From Actinomycetes bacterium (GTDB lineage: Bacteria; Actinomycetota; Acidimicrobiia; Acidimicrobiales; Microtrichaceae): DNA of 64,000 nt. The stretch lies in the NCBI GenBank assembly GCA_024222295.1, contig JAAEPF010000002.1, positions 124,001 through 188,000 of the forward strand, given 5' to 3'. Under the pieces are notes generated by a model. That model made no database searches. It saw only the letters and a program-made list of their open reading frames with translations, and was not told where the DNA came from. This document shows, piece after piece, positions 29,152 through 37,667 of the stretch. The translations under genes and the position numbers were made by a program. Every line of letters starts with the position of its first letter. The first letter of the stretch is position 1.

Positions 29152-30771
29152 ATGCGGAACGAAACGCGGGGCGGGGCCGATCGGCGTGCGAATCGATCGT
29201 CTCGACGCGTCCTGTTGGCGTTGCTGGCGGCTGCGTTGATCGCGGCCGTGCTTCCCGGCGGGGCAGCCACCGCCCAGGAAGACGACGGGACCGACGATGG
29301 CTCCGAAGGCGAGCCCGGCCGCGGCGGCGGGATCGAAGGCGGCACTCGCGAAGAGGGCGAGTCCAACCAACCCGAGGGTCAGGTGGCCTACGTCGACGCC
29401 GATGGCCAGGTGTGGGTCGGAATCGGCGAGGCGACACCTGCGGTCGTGGCCGATTCCGCTGCATTGGGCCCGACGGGTCAGGGCGCGGTGGCGATAGCAC
29501 CCACCGCCGATGCGCTGGCATACGCACGTTCCGACGGCGCCCTCGTGCTGGTCACGACCGAGGGTGGAGACCCGCAGGTGCTGGCCACGGACGTGGCGCT
29601 CGACGCTGTCGGTGTGTCGCCGGCGATCTCCTGGAACGGCACCGGCGACCGCGTCTCCTATGTCGCGGTCGGGACCGAGGACCAGGTGGCCGACGCCTCC
29701 ACCCGCGGCCGCACGCGTGAAGAGGGGAGCTTCCTCGCCCCGCTGCCCGACGGACCACTTGGCAATGTCCTGAAGGTCCTGAACCGAAGCGGCGCGCTGG
29801 TCTCCACCATCGGTGACCCGTCCCTACGGTCGATCATCAGCGTCACCTGGTCGCCTGCGGACCCCGTCATGGCCGTCGAGTCGGGGATTCCGGGCACGTC
29901 TGACCGCTACACCCTGTCCGTCGCGGCCGAGGGCAACGACTCACTGTCGCCCACCACACTGTCGGTGGACGACCCCGACTTCGCTCCCGACGGGTCGTTC
30001 ATGATCGCGGTCGGCCCGTCCAAGGGCCTGCGTGAACTCGCCCGCATCGCCCTCGACGACCTGAGTCGCGAGACCCTCGTGGTCGACGAGAGGATCTGCG
30101 GACCGAAGGTCTCGCCCGACGCCACCCGTGTCGTCTACGGCGGCGGGCCCGACTGCAGTCGCCTGATGCTCGTGTCCACTTCCGGCGGGCAACCTTTCGA
30201 CATCACACCGCTCGATGCGGCCGACGCCTCCAGCTTCGGCGTCGCCGAGCTCGGCTGGACCACCGATGGACGCTTCGTCACGTATCCGAACTGCCTGACC
30301 GTGGCCGACCAGTTGTCGTGCTCCGGCCCGTCGAAGTTCATCGAGCCCGACACCGGACGGGTGCTCGATGGCCCCGACGCGGTGACCGTGTCGCCCATCG
30401 ACCGTCCGCTGATCCAGGACGTGTTCCTCGACTTCGTTATGCGCGGGCCACTGGATGTGAGCCACTCGTTCCTGATCAGCGCCGAGACACAGGGTGCGCT
30501 CACCCGCACCGACAGCGGTGGCTTCCTCGAAGCGGTACTCCTGGACGGCCTCACCGAGCTGACCTTCAAGGCAACCGCCGGTGACAACGGCTTCGTCACG
30601 GGCACTGTGAGCATCGACGACCCCGAAGCGGGAATCGACCGGACCTTCACGATCCTGGGCCGCGCCAACCTGTTCGGCGTGAGGATCCTGCGTCTGTCGG
30701 GTATCTGGATGAGCACGAGTGACCTGCCCATGGCCACCGGCGAGTTCATGATGGCCATACGCCGCCGATAG
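29152..30771 (+). CDS. Secreted TolB/beta-propeller-like protein
   Basis: The 539-residue protein has a signal peptide (RRVLLALLAAALIAAVLPGGAATAQ, about 18-42), an acidic/Gly-rich linker, and then repeated beta-blade motifs such as SPAISWNGTGDRVSYVAV, ISVTWSPADPVMAVES, SPDATRVVYGGG and LGWTTDGRFVTYPN. These recall WD40-like TolB repeats. The last 120 residues form another beta domain. It is divergent from glgP with about 200 bases between starts. Probably surface-bound; function unknown. Confidence 0.72.
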   Translation: MRNETRGGADRRANRSSRRVLLALLAAALIAAVLPGGAATAQEDDGTDDGSEGEPGRGGGIEGGTREEGESNQPEGQVAYVDADGQVWVGIGEATPAVVADSAALGPTGQGAVAIAPTADALAYARSDGALVLVTTEGGDPQVLATDVALDAVGVSPAISWNGTGDRVSYVAVGTEDQVADASTRGRTREEGSFLAPLPDGPLGNVLKVLNRSGALVSTIGDPSLRSIISVTWSPADPVMAVESGIPGTSDRYTLSVAAEGNDSLSPTTLSVDDPDFAPDGSFMIAVGPSKGLRELARIALDDLSRETLVVDERICGPKVSPDATRVVYGGGPDCSRLMLVSTSGGQPFDITPLDAADASSFGVAELGWTTDGRFVTYPNCLTVADQLSCSGPSKFIEPDTGRVLDGPDAVTVSPIDRPLIQDVFLDFVMRGPLDVSHSFLISAETQGALTRTDSGGFLEAVLLDGLTELTFKATAGDNGFVTGTVSIDDPEAGIDRTFTILGRANLFGVRILRLSGIWMSTSDLPMATGEFMMAIRRR

Positions 30772-30784
30772 CTGCACCAGCAGG

Positions 30785-30790
30785 CATGAT
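30785..30790 (+). promoter_or_regulatory. Leaderless -10 of the small membrane protein gene
   Basis: CATGAT ends six bases before ATG 30797. Confidence 0.35.
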
Positions 30791-30796
30791 GTAGCG

Positions 30797-31171
30797 ATGG
30801 ATGACCGTACGCTTGCTCGCTCCGTCGCATTCGGCCGCGTTCTGTTTGGCCTGCTGATGCTGTTTGCGCCCCACCGGATCCTCGCCCGCACCGGTGAGGG
30901 CGAGGCAGCCCCCGGCATGCTCGTGTGGCTGGCCCGCAGTTTCGGGATCCGTGACATAGCGCTGGGTGCGGGCGCCCTGGTCGAGCTGTCCGATCCCGAA
31001 CCGGATGCCCGCTGGGTGACCGCAGGGGCTGTGTGCGACACCGCTGATGCGGCTGCAGCAGTTGTGTGGCACCGCGAACTCGGTGCGGTCGGCACGGCTG
31101 CAACGTTGTCATTGGCCGTTCCGGCCGCCGCGGCGGGATGGAAGGCAGCCAGCGGGCTGCGACCCGTCTGA
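30797..31171 (+). CDS. Small membrane protein, unknown function
   Basis: The 124-residue protein has about four hydrophobic segments (13-25, 45-63, 72-92, 98-115) and a basic start. The pattern RVLFGLLMLFAPHRI...SFGIRDIALGAG resembles DUF4267-like proteins, but I am not certain. Located between the propeller gene and the maltokinase. Confidence 0.6.
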   Translation: MDDRTLARSVAFGRVLFGLLMLFAPHRILARTGEGEAAPGMLVWLARSFGIRDIALGAGALVELSDPEPDARWVTAGAVCDTADAAAAVVWHRELGAVGTAATLSLAVPAAAAGWKAASGLRPV

Positions 31172-31198
31172 GCCGAGCATCGATCCGCCAAGCCCCGG

Positions 31199-32545
31199 TT
31201 GCTGACAGGAGGAGCCGTCGACAGCGTCACTTTCGCCAACGAACTGAGCGTGCTGCTGGCCCCGTTCCTCGCCGCGCAGCGGTGGTACGCGGCGGTGGCC
31301 GACCCCGAGGTGAGGGTGAGGCGCGTCGACACGCTGCGCGACGGGTGGCCGAGCCTGCTCTGGGTCCTGGCCGAAGTTCGCGGTGATCGCGGCGCCGGTG
31401 AGCCTCGTTGGTACCAGTTGTTGCTCGGTGCGGACTCAGGCGAGCCGGTCGAATTGCCGCCGGCCTCGCGGATCGGAGCGATGCCCACGCCGCGTGGAGA
31501 CGCGTGGCTGTTCGACGCTCTGGCCGACGAGGAGCTGGCACTCGAGTTCGCCAACCTGATCGACCCCGAAGGTGGATACGAAGCTGTCCGGGCGCTGCCT
31601 GGTGACCACACCAACACGTCGTTGGTGCTCGACGAAGCCCACCTGCTCAAGGTGTTCCGCCACGTCTACGAAGGTCCCAACCCGGACCTCGAGGTGACCG
31701 AATCGCTGGGCCGGGTCGGCTACGGCGGTGTGTCGGTGCCCTCGACCGTCTGGCGCCGCAGCGGCACCGACCTGGCCGTGGTGCGCCGAATGGAGCGCTC
31801 CCGGGGCAGTGGGCGGGAACTCGCCCTCGACTCCCTGCGCGAAGTATTCAACCTCCGCAGGCAGCCGCGGGACTGCAAACTCGACTTCGTCGACGACGCC
31901 GATGCCCTCGGCGCAGAGGTCGCCCGGATGCATGTGGCGCTCTCGGAGGCATTCGGCGCCGAGGAGGCCGACGGCTCGGAGTTGGCCGGCGACATGGCTG
32001 CCCACCTCCATCACGCGACCGAAGGCCGGCTCGACACGGCGAGCATCGAAGCCACCTACCGACGCCTTGCCACCGCCGAAGACCTCGGCGCATCGATCCG
32101 GGTGCACGGCGACCTGCGGCTCGGCAAGGCGCTGCGGATCCAGCGCTCCTGGATCCTGCTCGACTTCGAGGGCGAGGCCGGCAGGACCTTGGTCGAGCGC
32201 CGCCGCCCGTCCTCGCCACTGCGCGATGTGGCCTGCATGACGCGGTCGTTTCACCACGTGGCGGCAGCCGCCCTGCGCGAGGTGGAGGCACCCGACGACG
32301 AACTGCGCCTGCTCGCGGACTCCTGGGCCGAGCGCAACCTCAACGCGTTCCTGTCGGGCTATGCCTCGGTCGACGAGGTGCACAGGCTGTTGCCGGGCAC
32401 ACGCGCCAGCCGTGACGCGCTGCTGAGTGTGTTCGAGCTCGACCGCGCCGTGTACGAAGTCGCCTACGAGGTGGCACACCGCCCCGAACTGGTTGACCAG
32501 CCGGTGCGCGCGGTGGAGAAGCTCCTCGACGACGGCGACGCATAG
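31199..32545 (+). CDS. Maltokinase-like phosphotransferase
   Basis: The 448-residue protein has the Pep2/maltokinase layout: an N-terminal cap domain (LLAPFLAAQRWYA...), then a kinase-like fold with HGDLRLGKAL (brackets the catalytic Asp), LLDFEGEAGR and ERRRPSSPLRDVACMTRSFHH. Mycobacterial maltokinase turns maltose into maltose 1-phosphate for glycogen or glucan synthesis by GlgE. Having glgP close by fits. The motif is HGDLRLGK where many have HGDLHLGQ. The only in-frame start after the previous stop is TTG 31199; an AGGAGG at 31207-31212 follows it rather than precedes it, so the start remains uncertain. Confidence 0.78.
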   Translation: MLTGGAVDSVTFANELSVLLAPFLAAQRWYAAVADPEVRVRRVDTLRDGWPSLLWVLAEVRGDRGAGEPRWYQLLLGADSGEPVELPPASRIGAMPTPRGDAWLFDALADEELALEFANLIDPEGGYEAVRALPGDHTNTSLVLDEAHLLKVFRHVYEGPNPDLEVTESLGRVGYGGVSVPSTVWRRSGTDLAVVRRMERSRGSGRELALDSLREVFNLRRQPRDCKLDFVDDADALGAEVARMHVALSEAFGAEEADGSELAGDMAAHLHHATEGRLDTASIEATYRRLATAEDLGASIRVHGDLRLGKALRIQRSWILLDFEGEAGRTLVERRRPSSPLRDVACMTRSFHHVAAAALREVEAPDDELRLLADSWAERNLNAFLSGYASVDEVHRLLPGTRASRDALLSVFELDRAVYEVAYEVAHRPELVDQPVRAVEKLLDDGDA

Positions 32546-32619
32546 CGGGGCACCAGCTGGAGCAGAGTCGGTTCTCAGCTGTGCGGAGTGGTGGCGAGGC
32601 CGGAACCCCTCGCGGCCGG

Positions 32620-32625
32620 TACCTT
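32620..32625 (+). promoter_or_regulatory. Leaderless -10 of the rhomboid gene
   Basis: TACCTT ends six bases before GTG 32632 and argues for that start over GTG 32581 or ATG 32644. Confidence 0.5.
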
Positions 32626-32631
32626 TCGTCT

Positions 32632-33513
32632 GTGCCCCCAGCGATGCCGGCGGACCCGTCGGCCCAACCCCAGGAGCTCCACTGCTACCGCCACAACGAC
32701 CGCGTGGCCGGTGTGCGCTGCCAGCGTTGTGAGCGGCCCATATGCCCCTCGTGCATGAGGCAGGCATCGGTGGGGTTCCACTGCCCCGACTGTGCGGGGG
32801 CGCACACGACCAAGGTCATCAGTGGGCCTGCCGCGTTCGGACGGGCTTCCGATCCGATCGTGACCAAGGTGCTGATAGGCATCAACGCCGCGGTGTGGCT
32901 GTTGATGACGGTCACGGGCGGGAGCGCGAACTCACCGGCGGGGCCGGTGTTCGAACAGGGCGCCACATGGGGTCCGCGGGTCGCGGAGGGGGAGTGGTAC
33001 CGGCTCGTGTCGGGTGCGTTCCTGCACGGCAGCTTCCTGCACCTCGCCATGAACATGTTCCTGCTGTGGCTGCTGGGGCGGTCACTGGAGCCGGTGGTGG
33101 GGCGGATGCAGTTCCTCGGCCTCTATGCGGTCTCGCTGCTCGGCGGTTCCCTCGGGGTGATGATGATCGACCCAACCGCAGCAACGGTCGGTGCTTCCGG
33201 AGCTGTGTTCGGCCTGATGGGTGCGATGGTGGTGCTCCAGTTGCGCGCCGGTCAGAGCCCCTGGCAGTCCGGCATCGGAACCCTCGTGGCGCTCAACCTC
33301 GTGATCACGTTCGCCGTCCCGGGAATCTCGATCGGCGGCCATCTGGGTGGTCTCGTCGCAGGCTCGCTCGGCGCCCTCGTGCTGGCTGGTGGACACGAGA
33401 AGGGCGGCGCACCCATGCTTGCGCGTGCCGGCTTGCTGGCCGCGTTTGCCGTGACCCTGGCGGCCGCCTCCGTGGTCGTGATTCAACAGGAGTTCCCCCA
33501 GCTGGCCGGCTGA
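32632..33513 (+). CDS. B-box zinc finger rhomboid-family intramembrane protease
   Basis: The 293-residue protein begins with a B-box-like zinc finger (residues about 17-53: CYRH...CQRCERPICPSC...FHCPDC). After a linker come six membrane segments of a rhomboid. The catalytic Ser lies in GASGAVFGLMGA and the His in SIGGHLGGLVAG, with the HGSFLHLAMNMFLLWLLG segment between. Rhomboids cut membrane-embedded substrates. The finger may bind a partner. It is followed by a converging SRPBCC gene. Confidence 0.9.
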   Translation: MPPAMPADPSAQPQELHCYRHNDRVAGVRCQRCERPICPSCMRQASVGFHCPDCAGAHTTKVISGPAAFGRASDPIVTKVLIGINAAVWLLMTVTGGSANSPAGPVFEQGATWGPRVAEGEWYRLVSGAFLHGSFLHLAMNMFLLWLLGRSLEPVVGRMQFLGLYAVSLLGGSLGVMMIDPTAATVGASGAVFGLMGAMVVLQLRAGQSPWQSGIGTLVALNLVITFAVPGISIGGHLGGLVAGSLGALVLAGGHEKGGAPMLARAGLLAAFAVTLAAASVVVIQQEFPQLAG

Positions 33514-33533
33514 ACAACCGGGTGGTTCAGCTG
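33507..33533. terminator. Hairpin between rhomboid and SRPBCC genes
   Basis: GCTGAAC (33509-33515) and GTTCAGC (33525-33531) form a 7-bp stem extendable by two pairs, with a 9-base loop, exactly between the two converging stop codons. Confidence 0.45.
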
Positions 33534-33982
33534 AGGGCTCCCGACTCCACCAGGTCTGCAAGGCGGCGCAGGTTGCGCTTCCAGATCGCCCACAGGACCG
33601 GCTTGGCCAGGAACGCCCCCATGGGGCCGCCCATCCACCAGGGGAACCGGAGCCGTTCGCTCCACGAGAAGCTCGTGCGGCGCCCCTTGCGTCCCTTCGA
33701 GCGGAGCCGGAATTCGCCCACACCGGTGACGAGGCCCTTGTGGATCACGCCCATGGCGTGGGGCTCGTCCCAGCGGGTCACCTCCATCGAGTCGACGAGG
33801 GCGAACGGGCCCACCCGGGTCATGCAGTCGAACGTGGTGCCCTTGCCACTCGTGCGGTCCGAGGTGAAGGTGATCGACTCGGCGTCGGCCATCCACTGCA
33901 CATGGGTGGAGATGTCCTCGATTGCCGCCCACACCTTTGTGCGGGGAGCGTCGATGGTGTGCTTCACCTTGATTCCTGGCAT
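33527..33982 (-). CDS. SRPBCC/polyketide-cyclase-like lipid-binding protein
   Basis: The 151-residue protein has the START/Bet v1 pattern: KVKHTIDAPRTKVWAAIEDISTHVQWM at 5-31, then beta strands with TTFDCMTRVGPFALVDSMEVTRWDEPHAMGV, and a long C-terminal helix (LWAIWKRNLRRLADLVE). Such folds bind hydrophobic ligands. The ATG at 33980-33982 has TAGGTT six bases before it. Confidence 0.8.
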   Translation of the reverse strand: MPGIKVKHTIDAPRTKVWAAIEDISTHVQWMADAESITFTSDRTSGKGTTFDCMTRVGPFALVDSMEVTRWDEPHAMGVIHKGLVTGVGEFRLRSKGRKGRRTSFSWSERLRFPWWMGGPMGAFLAKPVLWAIWKRNLRRLADLVESGALS

Positions 33983-33988
33983 GGGTCC

Positions 33989-33994
33989 AACCTA
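33989..33994 (-). promoter_or_regulatory. Leaderless -10 of the SRPBCC gene
   Basis: TAGGTT on the minus strand ends six bases before the ATG. Confidence 0.5.
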
Positions 33995-34070
33995 GCGAGC
34001 CGGCGCCGTCGATCGTCTCGCTGCGGTCCTCGAGTTGGCGCCGACGAGCCGGCTGGTCAATGGTTTCGCA

Positions 34071-35003
34071 GTGGCGACATTCGAAGAAGTTGACCTCGAT
34101 TCGATCGAGCCCGGCGACATACGGGCGGACACCCGGCCCGTGCCCGTGGAAGGCATTCCCGGGCGCTACAGCTGCGTGATCCCGCTCGCGTGGCGGGTCG
34201 TGTATGCCTTCGGTGGCACCACGATGGCGGCCGCCAGTCGGGCGGCGGAGACAGAGCTCGGCCGCGATGATCTGAGCGTGGTGGGCGCTGAGGCGACTTT
34301 CTGTGCCGCCATTCCGTGTGGGCCGATCGGCATGCAGGTGGAGGTGCTGCGCAACGGCCGCAACGGCGCGCAGGCCCTTGTGAGGCTCTGGTCGGCCGCC
34401 GATGGCGCCTACAACGTTGACGGGCCCGGTGTGGGCAACGACCTCGTGGTGGTCGTGGTGATGGGCAAGCGCACCGAGACCGAGCTGAGCTTCCAGGGGG
34501 TTGACGCCCCCGACGTGGCCGACCCGCTCGACTGCCCGGGCCGCGAGACCGCCCCGGGCAGCCCGTTCGACCGGATTCCGTACCACCGCCAGACCGATTT
34601 CCGCATCGCCATGGGCGAGTTCCGCTGGGGTACGGCCTTGCCTCCCGCAGAGCCTCGTTCGGCGTCATGGTTCCGCTTCAACAACTCACCGATCACCGAC
34701 GCCGGGCACTGGGAGCCGGCGGTGCTTGCCGTTCCCGGCGACATCCTCGGCCCGGCAGTCCACGCAGGGCTGGGCGGGCAGGTCGGGTTCTTCTTCGTGA
34801 TCTCGTTGCAGATCGGCCTGAAGTTCATCGCGGATGTGCCGACCGACTGGGTGCTACAGCACTCGCGCGCACAGTCAGCCGCCGGTGGCTTCGCGTCCGG
34901 CACGGCCGAGCTGTTCGACGCCGAACGGCGGCTGGTCGCCGTGGCAACGCAGACAGCCCTGCTACGTCGCGTGGACAGCGACCCCGGCGCAACCGACGCC
35001 TGA
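34071..35003 (+). CDS. Acyl-CoA thioesterase-like double hotdog protein
   Basis: The 310-residue protein matches the thioesterase-like superfamily with two hotdog halves: LAWRVVYAFGGTTMAAASRAAETEL in the first half and a second half with GEFRWGTAL...WFRFNNSPITDAGHWEPAVLAVPGDILGPAV and later DWVLQHSRAQSAAGGFASGTAELFDAERRLVAVATQTALLR. It would cleave acyl-CoA to free acid. The start GTG 34071 is a choice; TTG 34035 would add 12 residues. Confidence 0.78.
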   Translation: MATFEEVDLDSIEPGDIRADTRPVPVEGIPGRYSCVIPLAWRVVYAFGGTTMAAASRAAETELGRDDLSVVGAEATFCAAIPCGPIGMQVEVLRNGRNGAQALVRLWSAADGAYNVDGPGVGNDLVVVVVMGKRTETELSFQGVDAPDVADPLDCPGRETAPGSPFDRIPYHRQTDFRIAMGEFRWGTALPPAEPRSASWFRFNNSPITDAGHWEPAVLAVPGDILGPAVHAGLGGQVGFFFVISLQIGLKFIADVPTDWVLQHSRAQSAAGGFASGTAELFDAERRLVAVATQTALLRRVDSDPGATDA

Positions 35004-35008
35004 TCCTG

Positions 35009-35085
35009 CCCTGCGACAACAGACGAACGCCCCCGCTCCACACCGACCCTGGGTGGGATCCCGCGAAGCTGTGGTCGCTGCAGGG
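35009..35085. terminator. Possible bulged hairpin between converging genes
   Basis: CCCTGC (35009-35014) pairs with GCAGGG (35080-35085), with further inner pairing GAC/GTC and ACAG/CTGT interrupted by bulges. It lies between the thioesterase and methyltransferase stops. The loop is long, so weak evidence. Confidence 0.3.
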
Positions 35086-35087
35086 GT

Positions 35088-35855
35088 TCAGGGGTGGCGG
35101 TAGACCGAGACCGTCGTAAGGGATTCAGCGGTTGTCGGTTCGCGTGACCAGCTGGAGTACTCGGCGATCCGCTCCATGCCGACCTCACCGCACCAGCGGC
35201 GCGCGTCGTCGTCGGTCATCACCCGCAACACCCAGGTGCGTTCGTCGGCGCTCTCGCCACCGCGCTCGACATGGCGGCCCTGCACGATTCCGGTGTCCGG
35301 GTCTGTTTCGGTGTACACGTCGACCTCCCTGGCCGAACCGGTTTTGGCAACCGTCCCGCTGTGACCCCTGGTGTCGGTCGTGTCTGTCGGCAGCTGCACC
35401 CGCGTGAGTTCTGTCAGAAGGAGCCCGCCGGGTCCGAGTGCCGAGGCCGCTCCGTGGATGCACTCGCGTTGTGCGCCGGGAGCCGAGAGGTTCAACAACA
35501 GGTTGCACGCGGCGAGCACGCATTCGAACGGACCTGATTCCCGGATTACGTCCCACGTTTGCGCGTCGCCGGCGTCGCCGAGGACCCGCTCGATCTTGCC
35601 CAGCGGATCCTTGCTCGACAGCTCCGCGAGCATCTCCGGTGACGAGTCGAGGCCGACGACCTCGAAACCGGCCTCGGCCAGGGGCAACGCGACGCGCCCC
35701 GTGCCGGCGCCGAGCTCCAGGACGCGGCCGCCGGAGTCGAGTTCGCCCTCGATGAAGGCGACCAGGTCGGCTTCATCGCCGCCCGGATACCAGCTGTCAT
35801 AGATGTCGGCGAAGCTGCGGCCGTAGCGGCCCGGGTCGTGGAGATCGCCTGGCAT
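35088..35855 (-). CDS. Class I SAM-dependent methyltransferase
   Basis: The 255-residue protein has the SAM-binding core: RVLELGAGTGRVALPLAEAGFEVVGLDSSPEMLAEL at about 44-79 (motif I E-L-G-A-G-T-G, acidic D after strand 2), ACNLLLNLS near 120 and the LGPGGLLLTELTR segment. The substrate is unknown. ATG 35855 is the natural start, although the frame is open further upstream over the divergent membrane protein region. Confidence 0.85.
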   Translation of the reverse strand: MPGDLHDPGRYGRSFADIYDSWYPGGDEADLVAFIEGELDSGGRVLELGAGTGRVALPLAEAGFEVVGLDSSPEMLAELSSKDPLGKIERVLGDAGDAQTWDVIRESGPFECVLAACNLLLNLSAPGAQRECIHGAASALGPGGLLLTELTRVQLPTDTTDTRGHSGTVAKTGSAREVDVYTETDPDTGIVQGRHVERGGESADERTWVLRVMTDDDARRWCGEVGMERIAEYSSWSREPTTAESLTTVSVYRHP

Positions 35856-35970
35856 GAGCACAAGTGTGCCGCCGGGGCGCTCCCAGCGGGCAAGATGAAC
35901 ACATGACGGGCCGGGAGAGCCAGGGCGTTGCGGGCGGCTCGGATCCTCGACGCGAGACGATCGGGGCTTG

Positions 35971-36969
35971 GTGAGCGCCGACTGGTCCGCCCCCGGGGTG
36001 GCCGCAGCGCAGCCGCCGGCCCGAGGCGCCATGGCGCCCGACAGCCCCGGCCAGCAGGTGGGTGGCGGCGCCGGTCTCGGCGCAGCCGGAGTGGCCGTGG
36101 CAAGGGGAAGCGATCGGTTCCCGGACGGTGCCGGCCTGGCATCAGCGGCAGCGAATCCGCTCGCCGGAGTCGAGCCCGTCGGCGTGCTGGGGGTGCTCGA
36201 CGGCGGGTTCGACCTGTTGCGGCGCGGTTTGGCACTGTTCGTGGCCTTGGCCGCGGCGCTGCTGTTGCCGCTGCAGCTCGTCGACCTGCTCGCGCAGCTC
36301 AACGCGGGACTCGACACACAGCTCGCAACCAGCGGGTCCCCGCTGGAGAGCCTCTCGCTGCTCGGATCGACCACCACAACCGCCAGCTGGCTGGTGAGCA
36401 TGTTGCGGATCGTCGTGTTGTCGTTCCTCGGGCTGGTGGCCGGGGTCATGGTCAGTGACCTGCTGGCTTCCCGGCAACGCAGCGGGGGTGCCCTGGTCGC
36501 CGCAGCCGCACGCCGTTGGTGGGTGGCGGCGCTGCTGCCTCTGCTGTGCGTACCGCTCAAGGTCGTAGGAGGCTGTGCGGTGTACGTGGGGTTCTTCTTC
36601 TTCGACGCACTCCTGATGTGTGCTTCGGTGGTGGCCGGGGCGGAGGGGGCCGGGCCGTTTGCGTCCTTCGGTCGCAGCTGGCGACTCGGGTGGCGCAGCT
36701 ATGGCACCGCGCTAGGTGTGTCGTTCGGGGCGTTCGTGATCTCGGTGATCCTCCAGGCGGCGCTGTACCTGGGGCCGGCCGCCCTGCTGGGCGTGTTCGT
36801 GCCCTCCGAAGGGGCGCTGCTCGCCATCCAGCAGGCGTCGTCGATCGTGCTGCTCGTCACCCAGCCACTCACCGCATGCATTGCAGCGCGGGCATACGTG
36901 GAGTTCCGCTGCCGGAGCGAGGGCCTGGACCTGTCGATCCGCAGCAATGCGCTCGGGTTGACCCCTTGA
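35971..36969 (+). CDS. Membrane protein with glycerophosphodiesterase-like transmembrane domain
   Basis: The 332-residue protein has a disordered Ala/Gly/Pro-rich N-terminus (to about 65), then about six membrane segments with GVLGVLDGGFDLLRRGLALFVALAAALLLPLQ and a Cys-containing loop (FFFFDALLMCASVVAGAEGAGPFASFGRSWRL). The latter half resembles membrane domains found next to glycerophosphodiester phosphodiesterases and in MoxR clusters. GTG 35971 overlaps a TTG three bases before. It begins the MoxR-type cluster. Confidence 0.7.
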   Translation: MSADWSAPGVAAAQPPARGAMAPDSPGQQVGGGAGLGAAGVAVARGSDRFPDGAGLASAAANPLAGVEPVGVLGVLDGGFDLLRRGLALFVALAAALLLPLQLVDLLAQLNAGLDTQLATSGSPLESLSLLGSTTTTASWLVSMLRIVVLSFLGLVAGVMVSDLLASRQRSGGALVAAAARRWWVAALLPLLCVPLKVVGGCAVYVGFFFFDALLMCASVVAGAEGAGPFASFGRSWRLGWRSYGTALGVSFGAFVISVILQAALYLGPAALLGVFVPSEGALLAIQQASSIVLLVTQPLTACIAARAYVEFRCRSEGLDLSIRSNALGLTP

Positions 36970-37667
36970 TCGCGCCTGCCGCACCCATCGCCCAGTCGGG
37001 GCGCGATGACGTCGAGGACGTGATGGCGCGCCCCGAGTTCCAGTACCCGAAGTCACTGATGGAGCGGGTGGGTGACTGGGTGGCGCAACGACTCGAGAAC
37101 CTGTTCGACGACCTGCCCGGCGTGGACGTCCCCGCGGGATCCTTCGGTGGCGGCGCGGGGTCGTTGATCGGGTGGCTACTCATCATCCTCGCGCTGGCTG
37201 CCGTGCTGGCGGTCGTCGTCGTGGCGGTGCGGCACTGGGTGCCCCGGGTGGACGACGACAGTGGGAAGCTGTCCGAAGCCGAAGCCGAGCACCGCCGCCG
37301 CGCCTCGGAGTGGGCACGCGAGGCGCAGGACCACGAGGGGCGTGGTGAGTGGAAGCTGGCGATGCGCGCTCGTTACCGCGAGCTGGTGCGCACGCTGGTG
37401 GACCGCAAGCAGGTGGCGGACCTGGCAGGGCTGACCACCCGCGAGCTCCTGCAGGATGTGGCCACGACCACGCCCGGAGCCACGGCCGACTTCGAGTCGG
37501 CATGCATGTTGTTCGAGTTGCCCTGGTATGCCGACGTGCCCACCGGGCCTGTCGAGAACGCCCGGATCCGTTCGTTGTCCGAGGCCGTGCTGGCGGAGCC
37601 GGTGGAGCAGACCGTCGATGCGGCGATGGTGGCCGCGGCGGGCCGGGTCGAGGTCGAGGCGCCGTGA
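36966..37667 (+). CDS. DUF4129 membrane protein of the MoxR cluster
   Basis: The 233-residue protein has GRDDVEDVMARPEFQYPKSL near 12-31, a linker, a membrane segment at about 67-88, and a C-terminal DUF4129 domain with RARYRELVRTLVDRKQVADLAGLTTRELL near 133-161. The TTG start at 36966 overlaps the previous stop (TTGA). Starting there keeps the conserved region before ARPEF; ATG 37023 would cut it. DUF4129 proteins usually occur with MoxR and DUF58 genes. Confidence 0.8.
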   Translation: MIAPAAPIAQSGRDDVEDVMARPEFQYPKSLMERVGDWVAQRLENLFDDLPGVDVPAGSFGGGAGSLIGWLLIILALAAVLAVVVVAVRHWVPRVDDDSGKLSEAEAEHRRRASEWAREAQDHEGRGEWKLAMRARYRELVRTLVDRKQVADLAGLTTRELLQDVATTTPGATADFESACMLFELPWYADVPTGPVENARIRSLSEAVLAEPVEQTVDAAMVAAAGRVEVEAP

